This document shows, piece by piece, positions 1 through 14,000 of a stretch of 64,000 bases of DNA (position 1 is the stretch's first letter; every line of letters starts with the position of its first letter). The DNA is from Lepidurus packardi (taxonomy: Eukaryota > Arthropoda > Branchiopoda > Notostraca > Triopsidae). The stretch spans positions 10,226,790-10,290,789 of the forward strand of contig JAKZAN010000002.1 in assembly GCA_023053545.1 (NCBI GenBank), read 5' to 3'. The notes beneath the pieces are model-generated. The model had not been told where the DNA came from. It saw nothing but the letters and a program-made list of their open reading frames with translations, and ran no database searches. The position numbers and the translations under genes are program-made.

Positions 1-1852
1 AGTCCGCTTTTTTTTACACGTCACTGTGCCAAAGGGCCATATACATTCCACAGACGGCCTTGGAAAGGGCACCTGAGACTACTCCTTTCCACTACATATA
101 TGGTTACCCCCTCAAGGCATAAACATTCTAGGGTTCCCAATGTTCGGACCACTGCCAGCATCCCTATTTGCCTTATCAAGCCTATCCAACCCAGTACTGT
201 ATTTTCCTCACTAGCAAGGTCAAAATGTTAGTTTCTGTTAAAAATTGTCTACAAAATAAAAATTGGTTCGCCTTTTTTGGTGAGGTTTCAATCTTTTGCA
301 ATAGAAAAAAGGTTTCCAGATCTTTCAGGGACTATAAATGCCGTCAACAGATGCATAAAGACGAAAAATCCCATCTAAAACTTACTGAAAAATATTTACA
401 CTAATTACACAAAAAAGAAATTAACTTTCATTAAACTGTTAAATGTTCCGCTAGCTTTTACTTCAGGGAAGGCTACACAACACAATGGGAGCCATGCCAT
501 ACGTGAAGATTATTTTATTATGTTTTCTAATACTATTTTTGTTTAAATGGCACATTGCCTACTACGCTTTGAGCTTTTCTTAATACATTCCTAATTTGAT
601 TGACTTTCTGACGCAACCAATCAAGCAAAATCAACTTTCATGATTATCGCCCAGATTTAGGTCAGCAACACGATCCATTCTCACGAGCCAGTGAGCAGAA
701 TCGTGTTGGGGTATTGTTTCTAATAGCCTAGTACCAACTCTGCGTTCATGTACATTACGTTATCATCCTACCACGTGGACTGGACTCATTTACAACTGGT
801 AAGTAGCCACACCTCACAGATCAATACACGCCAACCATCCCTTGATGCTTCCCAGAAAAAGACGAAAAATTCAGCGACCCTTTCTTGGAACAGGACCCAA
901 ACCATCCCCAAGAAAAGAAAAATAGTGCCATAAAAATTTTAGGGAAAAGCAAACAGACAAAGATACTCGACGACGCGTTAGATTTTTTTTTTACTACGTT
1001 TACTTAACGGGAGTCGACTAAAGTGGCACGAGAGTCGTTAGATTATACTTTTCTAACATACTGCCGCCTACCTCCTCCCCCCCCCCCCCCCCCTCCTCCT
1101 GCTTGCAATTCCTTTAGGATTCAATTTTTTTTCAAATTCTCGTTTTTACCCCCTAGGAGAAACAAAAACATCTCGTTTTCGGACCGTTTCTACCTTCATC
1201 TTCCAAAGTGTGCTAGAAGACTTTAGTACGAGGCTCTGCAAGCAAACGCAAAGAGCTACGGAAATCAATACAGGGAATAGAGAGAGAGGAAAAGCTCGTC
1301 CTACCCAGCGAACATTCACCCTTTCGCTCCTACCATTCATGAACCTTATCCATCTTGGGAGCAATCATTCTGGAGTAAAAGTAATCGGTAAAAATCTCTC
1401 ATGCTCTCATGGCATTCCCGTATTTGGCCTTGGCAAAAACGACAACGTAATTAGGAAGCCAAATAGACACTAACGAATTCTGCTAACGATCATCATTTGC
1501 GTCAGTTGAATCCTTCTGAGACATCAACCTTCAGTACACAAGTTTAAATCCTCATCCCCACCAAAAACAAAAAATGCTTGCAACTGTTAAAACCCCAAAC
1601 ATGGGCTTGGCCGACCTTCTTTCTACAGGTACACATACACACGACATTCGCCATATAAGCTCACGTCACTCTCTACACGGTCTCTCCGTGTGTTCCTGTT
1701 TTGTAAACCCCCAAACTAGCCTAACCCACATTCCTATGCACAAATCACTTGCTATATATGAGATGCAATTCCCTAGAATTTCACCACACACCAAGGAATA
1801 CCCCAACAAATATTTTGATTTGAAGAAAAAATAAATTTCCAAATACTTACAG
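1..1852. other. Left-edge stretch without a supportable gene
   Basis: I find no coding region with family similarity or paired splice sites of convincing quality here. It is presumably intron or 3' part of the minus-strand gene whose 36-nt exon lies at 1853-1888. Short open frames are present but have no recognisable composition or domain. A 17-nt C run interrupts it. Confidence 0.5.
1077..1093. repeat. Poly(C) run, 17 nt, in a CCT-rich tract
   Basis: Seventeen consecutive C flanked by CCTCCT on both sides. It is a length-unstable homopolymer with no sign of function. Confidence 0.95.
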
Positions 1853-4553
1853 GTCGGAGTGGCGTCTTGACTGGGGTCGTTTTGGCCTGCAAGATAGGAA
1901 TGGTGAAAACGAATTAAAGTCATGTTTCTTTTGAATCTTTGAACATATTTTTGACTGTCTTTGTAGGGCATAAACAATATAAACATAGAACGTAAATACG
2001 ATCAGAAGAGCGTAATATTCGGAGGATTTGCAAAGATGTTGAGGAACTATACCTGCCCTGCACGATTCCCCATTCTGACAATAGCACCAGCTTGTGAAAA
2101 ACGTCGATCATGTCACCCAGCCCAATTTTCACCTTCGTTTCCTCAGTTTTCGCGAAAGGATTTAGAACCAGCGTGGCTAAACTCTATCTTATCTGAATGC
2201 GTTTCTCCCAAACAGGGAGAAGTTGGGAACGTCAGTCATGGCTTTCGCTTTACAAGTGTGTTGCTCGTCAGGTCGTCACATCACATGGAAAACTGTCGGA
2301 GCGAAACAGACACTATCATGAGCGTAAACTCTCGCCTGCTGAGCTCTGTGCCTGCGTACAAACGAACGGGAACCTGCAATCTTGCTAGCGAACGTTTGCT
2401 ATTCAACCATATCCAACCTGGGGTCTCTCTTTACCATAATTACACATACTCACACACACATAACATATATAAAAAAAGGTTTGGGAATTGAAGTGACAAC
2501 GACTGGATTGAATGCGGTTTCCGCCGTCGAACTTGTCGACATGCAATGCAATCGACGTCTACCTCAGCAATCGCGGTTCATTGTCCTCGTCCCGAGTTTA
2601 AATTCCTACCCCCACCCCAAAAATATCAAAACACCACAAACTTTCTCTTCTTGGGCAACTTTGATCGTAATCGAAGCTACTTGGGAAACCCATTGTCAAA
2701 AACATTTCACAATCCTCACCAGATAAGCAATTCCATTCCAAATACAACAATATCGATTATACTTCCATTTCTACATAGCTTATCCCCCATTTTCTCCAAC
2801 CACGACCAATTTTACTAATCCAATTATAAGCTCTACCTACCAGGTTCTTGTTACAGAATCTTTTTGCACAAAAAATAAAGCACCGACTCCGTCACGCACC
2901 ATTCCCCCCTCTTGTGTTGTATAAACTATTTTTTAACCCTCTTCCATAATGACCACGAGCATGAATACTCGAGTTGCACCGTCATGCATATGCATGGCAC
3001 GTATCCTCATTGTCGCACGCATATCCACAAGCCGCACCCGCTGACAATGTTACCAGGATATGGGCCATGCCTGCTCATTATTGTATTACCTATACAGTTA
3101 GAAGTACTCAATGGCAGCCTCGTGAGGTTCGAGCTAAGGTAGGGGACCTTTTCATACGACTTTTTTCTATGATTATTTTTCGTGGGGTTTACTTGAAGAG
3201 TTGTAACATACAAACTTGGGTGGATTTTCCAAGTTGAAAAGCTCTGGTTCTCACGATCGTTCTACCTTTGCTATCTCTTATTATGCTGTCGGTTTTATAT
3301 GCATCCAACGGCAGAGTCCCGTTGTCTTATTACACAAGCGACAAATTCAAGTTCATATGCCCCCAGCCATGGATCCATACCTATACGCGTTGGCGAGACC
3401 ACACGTTAAAGTTCCTTTCCCTAATTTTGACACTGATATAATTAATTGCAAAATAGCTTAAAACCGTTTTTCCTTTTTTGAATACTGGAAAATGAGGAAA
3501 ACTTTTTTTTCCTTTCGCTCGGATTCGCATGAATGGGTATCAAATCCCATACGGTTAATGGAGTGACAAAACACACAATAAAAAAGCGATAGTTTGACGT
3601 CGTTTCAGTCCAGGAAATTTGGAACCCACTAAAAGAAAGAAAGGGACTCGCCCACTGCCTGGACTTGCCCAAACTGACCAAGAACGACAGCTTGTTTTTA
3701 CCTTTAAAAAAAAAAAAAAAAAAAAAAAAACACATTATTAAACAAAAAGGATTGCGGGCAGGACGAAGTGAAGTTACTGGCTGTAGTACGATAGTTTCAT
3801 TACACCAAGTGTGTTTTGTCGAGGGAGGATACTTTTGCAATTACAGTATTCGTTCCGGACTTCTGGAGTTCGGTTGGGAACCCAACCCAGTTGACATTGA
3901 CAGGTGCTCGACGAATGGAAACTTTTTAAGGCCATCGATCTTATAAAAATCCTAGCTCTCATGCCAAGCTTTACGAATCATTGACCGGTTAGGCCTTTTT
4001 GTCTAGGTTCCCTGAAACAATTTAAAACTCCACGGGGGGGACTAGGCTTTTCCTATTGTTAGCCTAGCTAGCGAGCTTTCTCTAGCCAGCTACTATCTTG
4101 TTTACGTAAACAAAACTGTCATGGAAAATTGGAAGATTCTTATTTGCCTAAATGTAAGGCCACGGTTCTAAACCACAGTAAAGAGCTATAAAGCCATATA
4201 CTGTATTCAGAACCTTGTTCTGGAAAGAAAAGAAAATAGCCCGGCCATCTTCTGGGAAGTCTTGTGAAGCTTGTTCGTATGTAGGAGGCTAAAAGATATG
4301 ACAGAACCAGCACAGAATTAATAATTGGCTTTTGCCAACGTGAGCTGCAAGTTTCCCTCATCAGTAAGCTAGACCAACGAACCAAGATCTCGAAATAACG
4401 TTTGCATTACCGCGACTAGCTATAAAACATAAGACAGATGGGGGAGAAATAGAAGTTTGATCAGATTTTTGTTTTTACCTTAGGATTGGAGACATGGTCA
4501 GCCGGTAACGACTCGGGCACTGTTTGAAGGGTGGTACGCATGCTAGCGGACAT
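1853..4553 (-). CDS. Unrecognised gene, 5' part (first coding exon plus 36-nt microexon)
   Basis: Two minus-strand exons are supported by splice signals, not by homology. Exon complement(4479..4553) starts with ATG and reads MSASMRTTLQTVPESLPADH followed by VSNPK, then a GTAAAA donor, ending in phase 0. Exon complement(1853..1888) is 36 nt between a strong pyrimidine-TTGCAG acceptor and a perfect GTAAGT donor; in phase 0 it reads AKTTPVKTPLRP. Joining them (2.6-kb intron) keeps the frame. The encoded stretch is rich in Ser, Thr, Pro and Lys and resembles a disordered N-terminus. The rest of the gene must lie beyond the left edge or in exons I could not recognise. The family is unknown. Further exons could exist in the 2.6-kb interval. 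Confidence 0.4.
3706..3730. repeat. Poly(A) run, 25 nt
   Basis: Twenty-five consecutive A. No retroposon body or target-site duplication is recognisable around it, so it is recorded only as a homopolymer. Confidence 0.95.
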
Positions 4554-7500
4554 CGTCCCACCCAACTACAAGCACCCACTGGGCGCTAAATTAGATATCC
4601 AAGAAATTTAAATGCAGTTCGGCTCATAAATCAATTCACGGATTGGCAACGAAGCCCAAGAATGAAATTCGGCCATCCACAATCCAGATTATCCCAGGGT
4701 TGACGATGGAACACTTAAACTCCACAGAGAGCAGTAAAAACTGGATGTGAAACTGGGGAAAAGAACTGGCACACGATTGGTTTACCAAGCACTTCCCACA
4801 TAGCCTGGAATAGAAGGAAAAACATAGTTGATTGGCCTTTTGTACATGTCATATAGGCCTTAAGTTTTCACTCAATTCCAAAATACGGTTATATACTAAA
4901 CATCATAAAACACGTCCAAATTTAGTTTACCAGACAAGTGGAAAGCAAACAAACAAGTCCAGAACCGACAAGAAGGAAGAAAACCAGCCGCTGGGAGTTA
5001 CGAGACCGTTTGCAACTAATGACGAAAGATGATTCACGTATTTTCTGGAATATATTTCCACTTGAGCTTTGATTCAATCCCAGTCCTTTCTGTTCGCAGA
5101 GTAACACAACAAAGGCGCCCAGGTGCAACCAAGGCAGCTAGCAAAAGAGGCAGGGTCGGTGTCGATGCCCGTACAAAACTTGGTTAAGGAATATAAAACC
5201 CACCCCAATCAATGCTTTCAAATATCTCAAGTGAGCTCGCAGCGGCTGAAATTATAGTACAAATATAGCAAGGTAATATGAACGCATACTAATTCAATGT
5301 TTTATACCTCTAATTCAGCGTATCCTAACCGTAAGGAAGCTTCAACAATCGCACCAGGTATTCACAGCTTTCCCACCCATGTCAAGATGGCCGACTCGCA
5401 GGGTCGGGGAGAAGTCAAACTGCCTGGTGCCGGTTCGGCTTGGATCCGAATTCTGGTTAGACCGTGTGTTACACAAGTAAACCCCGCCTCACTCGGCTCC
5501 GATGGCAAGCAACAAGAAGTACCCAGCGAAGTCAGCAGCGCGCGCCGTTTGTAATGAGCCCCGCCAGGATTCCGATTGCTAACGGAAAAACTGTCCTGAG
5601 TCCGACCTTTCCTTGCTGTTTCTCACCTGACTAATTCGCCCTCGGCAACAGGCTTTGAACTCAAGAATGAAGCCAACAAGCGGGCACAGGAGCGTCGGGA
5701 TGGGTTGGCGTTGATTTGTATAAAGCTAAATCAAAGGACATAAAGCCATTTGTTGTTCAAGCTGCTATCTGAAAACGAGTTTTATTGAATCCATTGTACT
5801 AAAATGCCTAATTTTTTAATGCAATATATAAGCTGAGTTAAGTAATCATAACGTACTCCATCTCGTAAGTTTTGCTACCAAGTTAGGGAATGTTTTCCTC
5901 TCGCGATTTCAAAAGATTCCTGTCGACGGTCAAGTCTATCACAATTCTGGCTGGTACTTCTGCAATCATATTTCTTTCATACATATGTGCTCATAGTAAA
6001 CAGTTTTACTATTGTAAATCGTGCTGTTCAATTGCACTGATTCGATTTTTCGAAATCAGTCCACTAACAAGTTCACGTACAGCTGTATCATAAATATTGC
6101 AATAATTTTACATTTTACACTTTCCAAAAGGACGGAATCCGTGGCTCAAAAGTGAACGCAAACGGTACCAGGCTTTTCTACTGCGATTCTTGACAGGTCT
6201 TTGAATCGAAACTTTAGCAGCGCTTTGCCTCTCAAATCGGAATCCGCTTCTAATACCATATAAATTATCGTCTGAATTGAGCGGCTTTCCTGCGAAAAAG
6301 GACTAACGGGTTGTGTGTGAAAATTAAACTTACTTTTGCCCATAGATCCGGTATAACGGGCCTATGAAATAGACGGGTTCAATGGAGTGAAGTACGTAAA
6401 AGTTGCGCAAAATGCTGCTAATGTGCTACCGAAAGTTCTCGCGCTAACGGAGTAGGCCACAAAAGTGTGGCTTGCCCTTTGGGCATAACGCCAACCGAAA
6501 AAGGAATCACTCTTTGCACAGCAGTGAGATGATTCCCTATAAAATTATTGTTTTATATATGGCTTTAAAAATCAAGGTCCGAGGAAGGGAATATCGTTTA
6601 ATACCGAAGGCTAAACAATCATTACAGAGAATTTGCATTTGTCATCCTTCCCTTCGCTGAACCATCTTCTTTAATAAAAATGAAATTATTATGAATGCAT
6701 TAGAAAGTAAAAAGACTATAAAAAAGGTCATGGTCCCTCGGCTTAATTTTAAACCATGAGAAAAATCGTGCTCATAAAGCTGCCGGCTTTACACTTTGCT
6801 CGACTTTTAAATTAGCAACTTTTCACGAACGGAAATGAGGTCGGAAATAGGAATAGGTTGCAAGGTGCGATGCCAGACCCACAAACCTTGAAATGCTTTG
6901 CAGTGTTCGACTGCTTTACGCCAACGCCTTCCTCAGAAAGATAAATTAGTCGGAAAACGAGTTACACAATCATTTTTTGAAACAAATAGCAATCCCCATC
7001 TTGTCAATAAAGACCTGCATGCAGGGAAAGGAAGCAAGGAAAGTAATCTATAATTTTTTAGCTCCTTTCTTCATTTAAAAATCAAATAAAAAATAAGATA
7101 CGGAACGGAAGCCCATCCTGCTTTTTTCCCTCTATTCCTAGACTTTACCCTTATTCTATCAAGAGAAACAGTGGTTCGCTTCAAAGCCTGACTCCGTTTT
7201 TCTCACGTCGTCGGTGGAGGAGTGGCATAATTATGAGCTTATTCATCAATCGAAAAATAGGCCAAGCGTGTTCATTGAAAACTCCAATATGCCCTTGTAT
7301 CACTTACCTGTACACAGGTAAAACGGAGGGGGGATATCCTCATGGGCAGCGAAAGGTGACACGGCTGCCTAACCATTCCATGACTCACTTGTATAATGGG
7401 TACAGCGGGCAACGGCTATTCAGCGTGAATCCGCTCTTGCGCTCTCCCACTCGCTCCTACGTATACAGTTAACAACCGTAAACTACGCCAGGCGGTTTGC

Positions 7501-8023
7501 CGTACAATAGCAGAGCCCAAACTTGTTTGTGCTGTGTCATAAAGCCCCACTTTCAGGCTCCCATAAATGCCATAATACAGAAAAATCCATAAGAAGCTGA
7601 CAAACTTCGCGAAAGTTTTTCGACTTTGTACTCGTCTGACTAAAGAAACCAACATCTCGGAACCGCACACAACTGGGACGGATTTTTTTTTAAAGAATGC
7701 GAGGTTCGCGAAAAGAAAATTAAAGAAATGCACAACTGGGTCTGGGACGGAATATGGTTTCATTCAATATACATGATTTATGGTCTACTAACATTATGCA
7801 CTTTTATTGGGATGCAGTTTGCCTCTTTTGTTGTGCGGCAGCAGCCAGCCATTCATTAATTTTTTTCTTTGGTCCTAAGAAAGCTTAATTTCCTCTCAAC
7901 GAAATCCCTTTCTTCTTTCTATATCTTTCACTTTACTACGGTCTTAATGTCCCTTGAGACATTATTAAAGGCGACAGCATTAGATAAATCCATCCTAAAT
8001 GTAAACGTTTCTATGAAAAACGT
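4554..8023. other. Intergenic, between unknown gene and CEP164-like gene
   Basis: No gene is supported. It holds the upstream region of the minus-strand gene that starts at 4553, including a GC-richer block around 5380-5545, and the 3' flank of the CEP164-like gene. An AATAAA on the minus strand at about 7802-7807 could serve the latter, roughly 220 nt past its stop. Confidence 0.5.
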
Positions 8024-11000
8024 TCAATTAACGTTCAGGTTTAATTGACTGCGGCTTTGTTGCAGCCACTGCTTAATTGCTTGGGTCCGTTCGGCTAAGC
8101 TGCGCGAATCCGAAGTCCCTTTTGAGAGTCCAGAGTCAATTGAGGAATGATTCAAGGTGCTTTCCCCCGGTAAAAAAACGGTGGGTGAAGAGTTTGGATA
8201 AGCCAATCTGAAAGGAGCTGTTAAAGTCGCTAAGATAAGTGTTACTATATCTCGATACCAAAAAACAAGCATAAAAAATGAACAAAGCTGCAGTACCAGT
8301 TGCAGGGCGCCCAATCACAGGTTCATGACGATAGCCCAATGCGGTCCAAACGTCTTGGATATTGGAATTGATTTTCTGGATGGAGTGCAGAACCGTCTGC
8401 CACTCTTGTCCTAAAGTAAAACCCATTCCGTTACGTTCCCATTTGCTATGCCCAAGGGAAACTGATGAATCCCATTTTACCATTGTCAGGAACTCCACTG
8501 CACACAGAACTGCTTACGCCAGACGTGGCCGTATCGGACAAGTCCCCAATATCGTCAAAGTTTAATTTAGACTTGGAACGTTTCGCCTAAAAAGAATGTT
8601 CCCAATATTAATGAATTGTCGAGCGCCTTTTAAGAGTTGCGGGAAGGACGTAATTACCGTCCGCTTGAGATAACTTCTCAAGTCGGTTCGACTCATTTGG
8701 CCTAAAGTTGAGCAAAGTCCTCTTTGACGTCGCAGAAACGCTTCCGCCCTTAGCACCGGATCTGGATAATGGCATCGATCCCCATCACGGACGTGACCTA
8801 TTGGAAGAGAACCGGCGAATCAGCATAAGAATTTCAGATAACTCAATCATTTTCCTCATTTCCATGAAATAACAGTCGCGTAATAAAAATTTTCAGTCCC
8901 GTCTACCTTAGCTTAATGATGGGAAAGAATCACAGATGGTATCGAAGTTTGATATTGTTTTGCCGACGCCTTGCGTAAGAAAGTAAAAAAGGAATAGATA
9001 GCTAATGGCCCGCAAATTTTCTACGTTTGTTTTGCTTCTGGAAAACATAATTTGTCACCACAGTTTGCTGCAGCAGCACAATTTCCTAAATCAAGTCGTC
9101 AAACTTTCGATTGTTGAAAAGATTTATCGAAAACTTCTTGTCAGATTTGAAAGAAATTTAAAACAGAAGTTTTCTTTTCTTAGCAGCTAATGCATAACCA
9201 AAAGAAGATTTTTAAGGCACGTATTTCTCATAGTTGCAAACTTGATTTGCATATTGCTAATTCATTGCTCACTGGAAAACATTGTGCTTTGGTTGTACAC
9301 TACCTGTTAACAAGCCCAGGGGTTACTGTCAACGACTTTCTTCATGAAATGTACTGGTTTTCTCAAAAACTTGTTCCAAAATTCCCCCCGCTAACTGCCG
9401 CTACCAAGCTAAGGTATAAGGGAGCCTTAATAACTCACTTGTATGAATCTTGGATGATGACGCACGTGGTGGCGAGGCCTTGCGATAAGCATGTGAACGA
9501 CTGTAATCGTTGGTGCGTAAGCTAGACACGGACCGACTACGCGTCCTGGCTCTCTGAACTCGAGCTTGCTCAGGATACTCCAATATCTCACTGCAAGATT
9601 CGTCCGAAGACGACGAAAAAGAAGCCGAAGGCGGAGAATGGGAAGGAGAAGGACTCGACGCTTGTTGCTGACGTACAACGTTGGTTATTTTCAGATCCTT
9701 TGTACGATTGTTATGTGTATTTTTCTCTCCACGCCTAAATTTACTCATTCCCGGCTCGGCGGCGGACGAATCTGACAACCCTTCATTCACGAAAAGTCCT
9801 TTGTCTTGCTTCTGTGTCTGCGTGGTCCGTATCACTCTCTTCAAGCGTCCGTACTTTTCTCTCAGCTTGTCGTAGTTGTTACGCTCGGCTTTCAGCGTTC
9901 CATTCTTGAGTGAAGCCAACTGCGCTTCCAAAACTTCCATCTTACCTCGGAAGCTGTCGCACTGGCAATTAGGTTTCTGAGTCTGGCTACCTTCTTCAGG
10001 CAACCGGCCGTCACTCTTATCAGGCGACGGTCTACATTCCACGTTCCTAACCGCATTCGTGTCGCGTTCTTTCAGCATTTGAACCTCTTCCACATTGGCG
10101 CTCGCTAATTCTTCGCGTTGCAGCTTTAATCTATCCGAAAACTCGCCCCTGAGCTTGTCTAATTCGTTTTGTACAGTTTGGCCTTGTAGAATTTCCTCCG
10201 CCTGCAGTTTTTCTTGGATTTGGCGTTGCCAAGACTCTCTGGCCTGCGTAAGTTGTTCTTCCGCGGTTTTCCGCACGACTGCGATTTCCGCATCCAACCA
10301 ATTTTGCCACTTGGCTTGTTCCAGTTTCAACTGATCTTCCACGACCTTCTTTTCGTCCGCCAGAGCTGTTTCTAGCCATGATTGCAGATGGCTCCTTTTA
10401 TCTCGCAACGTCTTTTCAGTATCTTGCTCTAGTTGCTTCAGTTCGCCCGCCAAGGTCTCTATCTGCTTTCGCTTTTCTTCTTGGACACGTTGCTCCGTCT
10501 GGGCTTCAATGGACCGAATTTCTCGCTCCAGGCACGTGCGAGCGTCTTCTGCTTTGGCTGCTAGGGAGCTTTCCATAGCTTCAAATCTGGGGCGAAATTC
10601 GTCTTCTAACGATTTGCGTGACGTTTTTAGCTGGTCCTCTGCATCTTTCTTCAGTTTCGCCGTCTCTTCCGCAAGCCAAGTTTGCAGCTGCAGTTTTTCT
10701 CTCGCCAGTTCTTCTTCAGCCTTCTGCTTCATCACTGCTGCCGATTCATCGCACTTTTTATCCACACTCGCCAGGGTTAAACCCGTTTCAGTCATAGTAC
10801 TCGAACCAACGGGCCCATACAGACTAGACAGCTCAATAATCGGAGCTGGGGAAATAGGTTTCACGTCAGGACCGTTTTGACTCGGTTTTAGGACGCTAGC
10901 ATCACCCAGGAAACCTGAATGGGAATGAGATACGCTCAGTAAGATTATACAGTATGTACTAACGTATCAGATTAGATCGCTTACCAAGTAGATCGTCGTC

Positions 11001-14000
11001 TGCGTAACCAGAGCTGTGGGGCTGAGATTCCGATTCTGAGAGCGAAATTTCTTCTTCAAAGTCATCTTCTAATTCCCGGACCAATGTGCTCAGTTCTGGC
11101 CTTCCTTTCGCCTGGAAATCAAGGCTAAACTGTACTCGCTTCCCAGAACTACCATCTCCTAGTCTTTGCACCCCTACAATGTTCCAAAATTGATTTTTTT
11201 TTATTGGACATAAAAGTCAATATCCAGACCTGAATTTAAATCTCGCAGAATTCCTTGTTTCGCTTCAAGGTTATTGGAAACGGATTTCGGTTCCGTGTCA
11301 TTTCTTCCCTCTAGTATATCGCCTGTATTACACAAGAGTAATTTTGCTTAAAAGTTAATTAATTTAACCCCCAAAAATCTTTAAAAAAAAAATCATCTTA
11401 AGGCCACGGTGTTGTGCAAGTAGTTTATCTTTTTTGTCAAAAGATGGCACTGATTTAGATGTGTGATGTATTTAAACGTATTCAAGTTAAGAAAATTTTA
11501 AATAAATAAAATATTTAAAAAGCTTTTTACTAATATACATATATCTAAATATCTTAAGATATTTAAAAAATCAGTTATATCTTTAAATTTATATTTCAAG
11601 TTGCATAATTCTCATGATATAGGGGGTATGATATCAGTCCTATCTTTTGATTAAAAACATCAACTACTTGCACTACACTCGCTTAATACTTTTGCTAAAC
11701 GTAGTTTTTATGGTTGTGGCACGTTTGGCAGCAAGTCTGTCAGTGAAACTAAGTGTGTTCCCGTTTGGATTAGCTTTGGAGAGATCCCTGTTTAGTGGAC
11801 TCAGGGCCGGTACTTTTCCAAGTGATAACGGACTCAATGAGCTTGGCAAGGGTAGCCCATTACTTAAATTAGGACTTGCCAAGGACTCCGTGTCCAACTT
11901 GGGCACTCTGCGAAGTGGTGCCTACACAGAGAAAATTAGGCATTAATGACTTCCCCCGTCCTCGGAAGTGATAATCAAGCGAGAGAATCGAATAAATATA
12001 CTAAAGTTTTCGGCGGATTCGTTTTGCTGGCTCCACCAAGGGGCGTCAAGGAACTTGGTAGCATGGTAACGCTACATACACTGTCTGTCGTCTCCGCAGA
12101 TTCACCTTCAGGAGCTTCTCGTTCGAATCCGGTCCCGTCTCTCACTATGGCTGGAGTTGGCAAACGCCATACATAACAAAAACCCACACAGAATACAGAC
12201 ATAGTGAAATCAATCAAACATGGGACACGCTACACACGTAATTTCCCTTTCCTCTCTGGCCAAAACGTATACCTTTGGTGACGAAGTTCAGCTTGCTGAA
12301 TATCTCGCGATGGACTTGGTTTAAAGGATGCTCCCAAGTTGATTCTTGCGTTTCCAAGTTGTGATAAAACCAGGCTTGTTGCAACTCGCTCCAGCTAGAT
12401 GATCCAATTGAAAACCCAGAAACCAGAAACAAGACACTTCCCATTTATATACCCCATCACTTAAACTAACGGAGCCGTGCCATGCAATCAAGAGCCCATC
12501 CTTCATGCCACTGTGACCAAAATCAAACACAGGACGACACATTAATATCCATATTTGACATTGCTTACCAAGGCTTCCAGTTGGGCGGCAAGGGCTCCAG
12601 TAACCAGCTGCGTGCCAATGGTAACACGTGCGCTTCTTTGGTAGGATCAATGCCCAAAAGGGTTGCGTATTCAATCACCTCTGCAGAAATAGGAGATAAA
12701 TAATATTGAATCCAATCTCGACTTTCTGTTTTGAAAAAGAACGCAAGAAACAGCTACATTATCGCCTAAATCGCCATCTCCCCATAGGGTGAGATAAAAA
12801 GAAACGGTTCTAGCCTAATAGTAGTCTACAAAGCACGCTTATGAGCTACCACGGTTACATTTTAGAACAGTAGCAATGTTTCTTACTACATTAAAACACT
12901 ACCGTCTTTAGACCGGCAAACTTGTCTGATGAAGCCTATAGTGAACCAGCTGGTGGTACTTGTGAATTACTATACTGTTGTGAACCAAAGTAATGCACAT
13001 ATAATTAATTAATAATTAGCCATACGGAACTATATAGTGTCTGCAAAAACAACAGTTTGCTTAAATAGAAAAGGGCAGCAACGTCCTTAAGCAGCCACCC
13101 CTCAACTTCGGGACCTTTATGATTGATACAGGGCTTGATTGTTTCCTAACGACCTGCACCACCCCACGACCCAAAGCTTCATTATCGAAACTGTCCACAT
13201 GTTTTCCTCGACTGTCGTTTTCATACCTCCTTGAAACAATCAACTTATAACAAAATTGGATTTCCCGAATGCGGTCATTTTGGTTGATTTAAACGCGTTC
13301 GCCGAGTTGAGCTGTCAAACGCATGTCATGCATCGAAGACCACGCAACCTATTTGACACAGAAATCAGCTTAAGGGATCTTGAAAGCTTTTTTCCTCATT
13401 TCCTTTTTTCTCTGTTGACTTGCCTAAGAGTCTAGACGGGAAAATAAGGGGGGAAAGAATGAACAAACTGCGAAAGTTGCCAGGATATGAAAGCTATTGT
13501 GGAATATCCGTTCGTTGTCAGGCTGAAATGACAAGCCCATTAACGAATAAAAATAGTTCCCTCGCTTGTGCGGTTTGGATTAAGAACTCTTAACGGGTAC
13601 AGCCACACCGGGCAAGGTCAGACTAAGGCATGCAATATTAGTGTGAACATTTTGTTTGACGGTATACAGTAACGAAATTTGTTATGCGATTCATAATACG
13701 ACTCCCCAGAGGTACAGTTCGGGAATCTGATGAGACGGCTGGCCTGTAACTATGGAAACCCTGAAAAATCTATTCATTTTTATTGCCTGTTGCCAACGTT
13801 AGACAACCAATCCATAATCAGGCAAATACTGTACTGTACGCCCTAATTCTTAACCCCTGGCAACTCCGCCAAACAGGCGTGAGTCTTGTCAAACACCCAC
13901 CCCGCAAGCCCCAAACGAATGTTTTTCTTTGTCAGGAGTTGTAACTGTTAAACCACGTAAAGACGGATCGAGAAAAACTAGAAACTAATTGGCAAAAAAT

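Noticed and set aside
728..799. Plus-strand segment between TTCTAATAG and GTAAGT that looks like an exon
   Set aside because: Good-looking splice sites alone are expected by chance in this much sequence. There is no partner exon or family similarity on the plus strand.
2036..2491. 151-codon plus-strand frame near the left edge
   Set aside because: No family resemblance. It crosses CA-rich simple sequence, and the better evidence in this area (splice sites at 1853-1888) is on the opposite strand.
9190..9525. 111-codon plus-strand frame
   Set aside because: It overlaps an intron and the end of the large CEP164 coiled-coil exon on the opposite strand, so it is a shadow of that gene.
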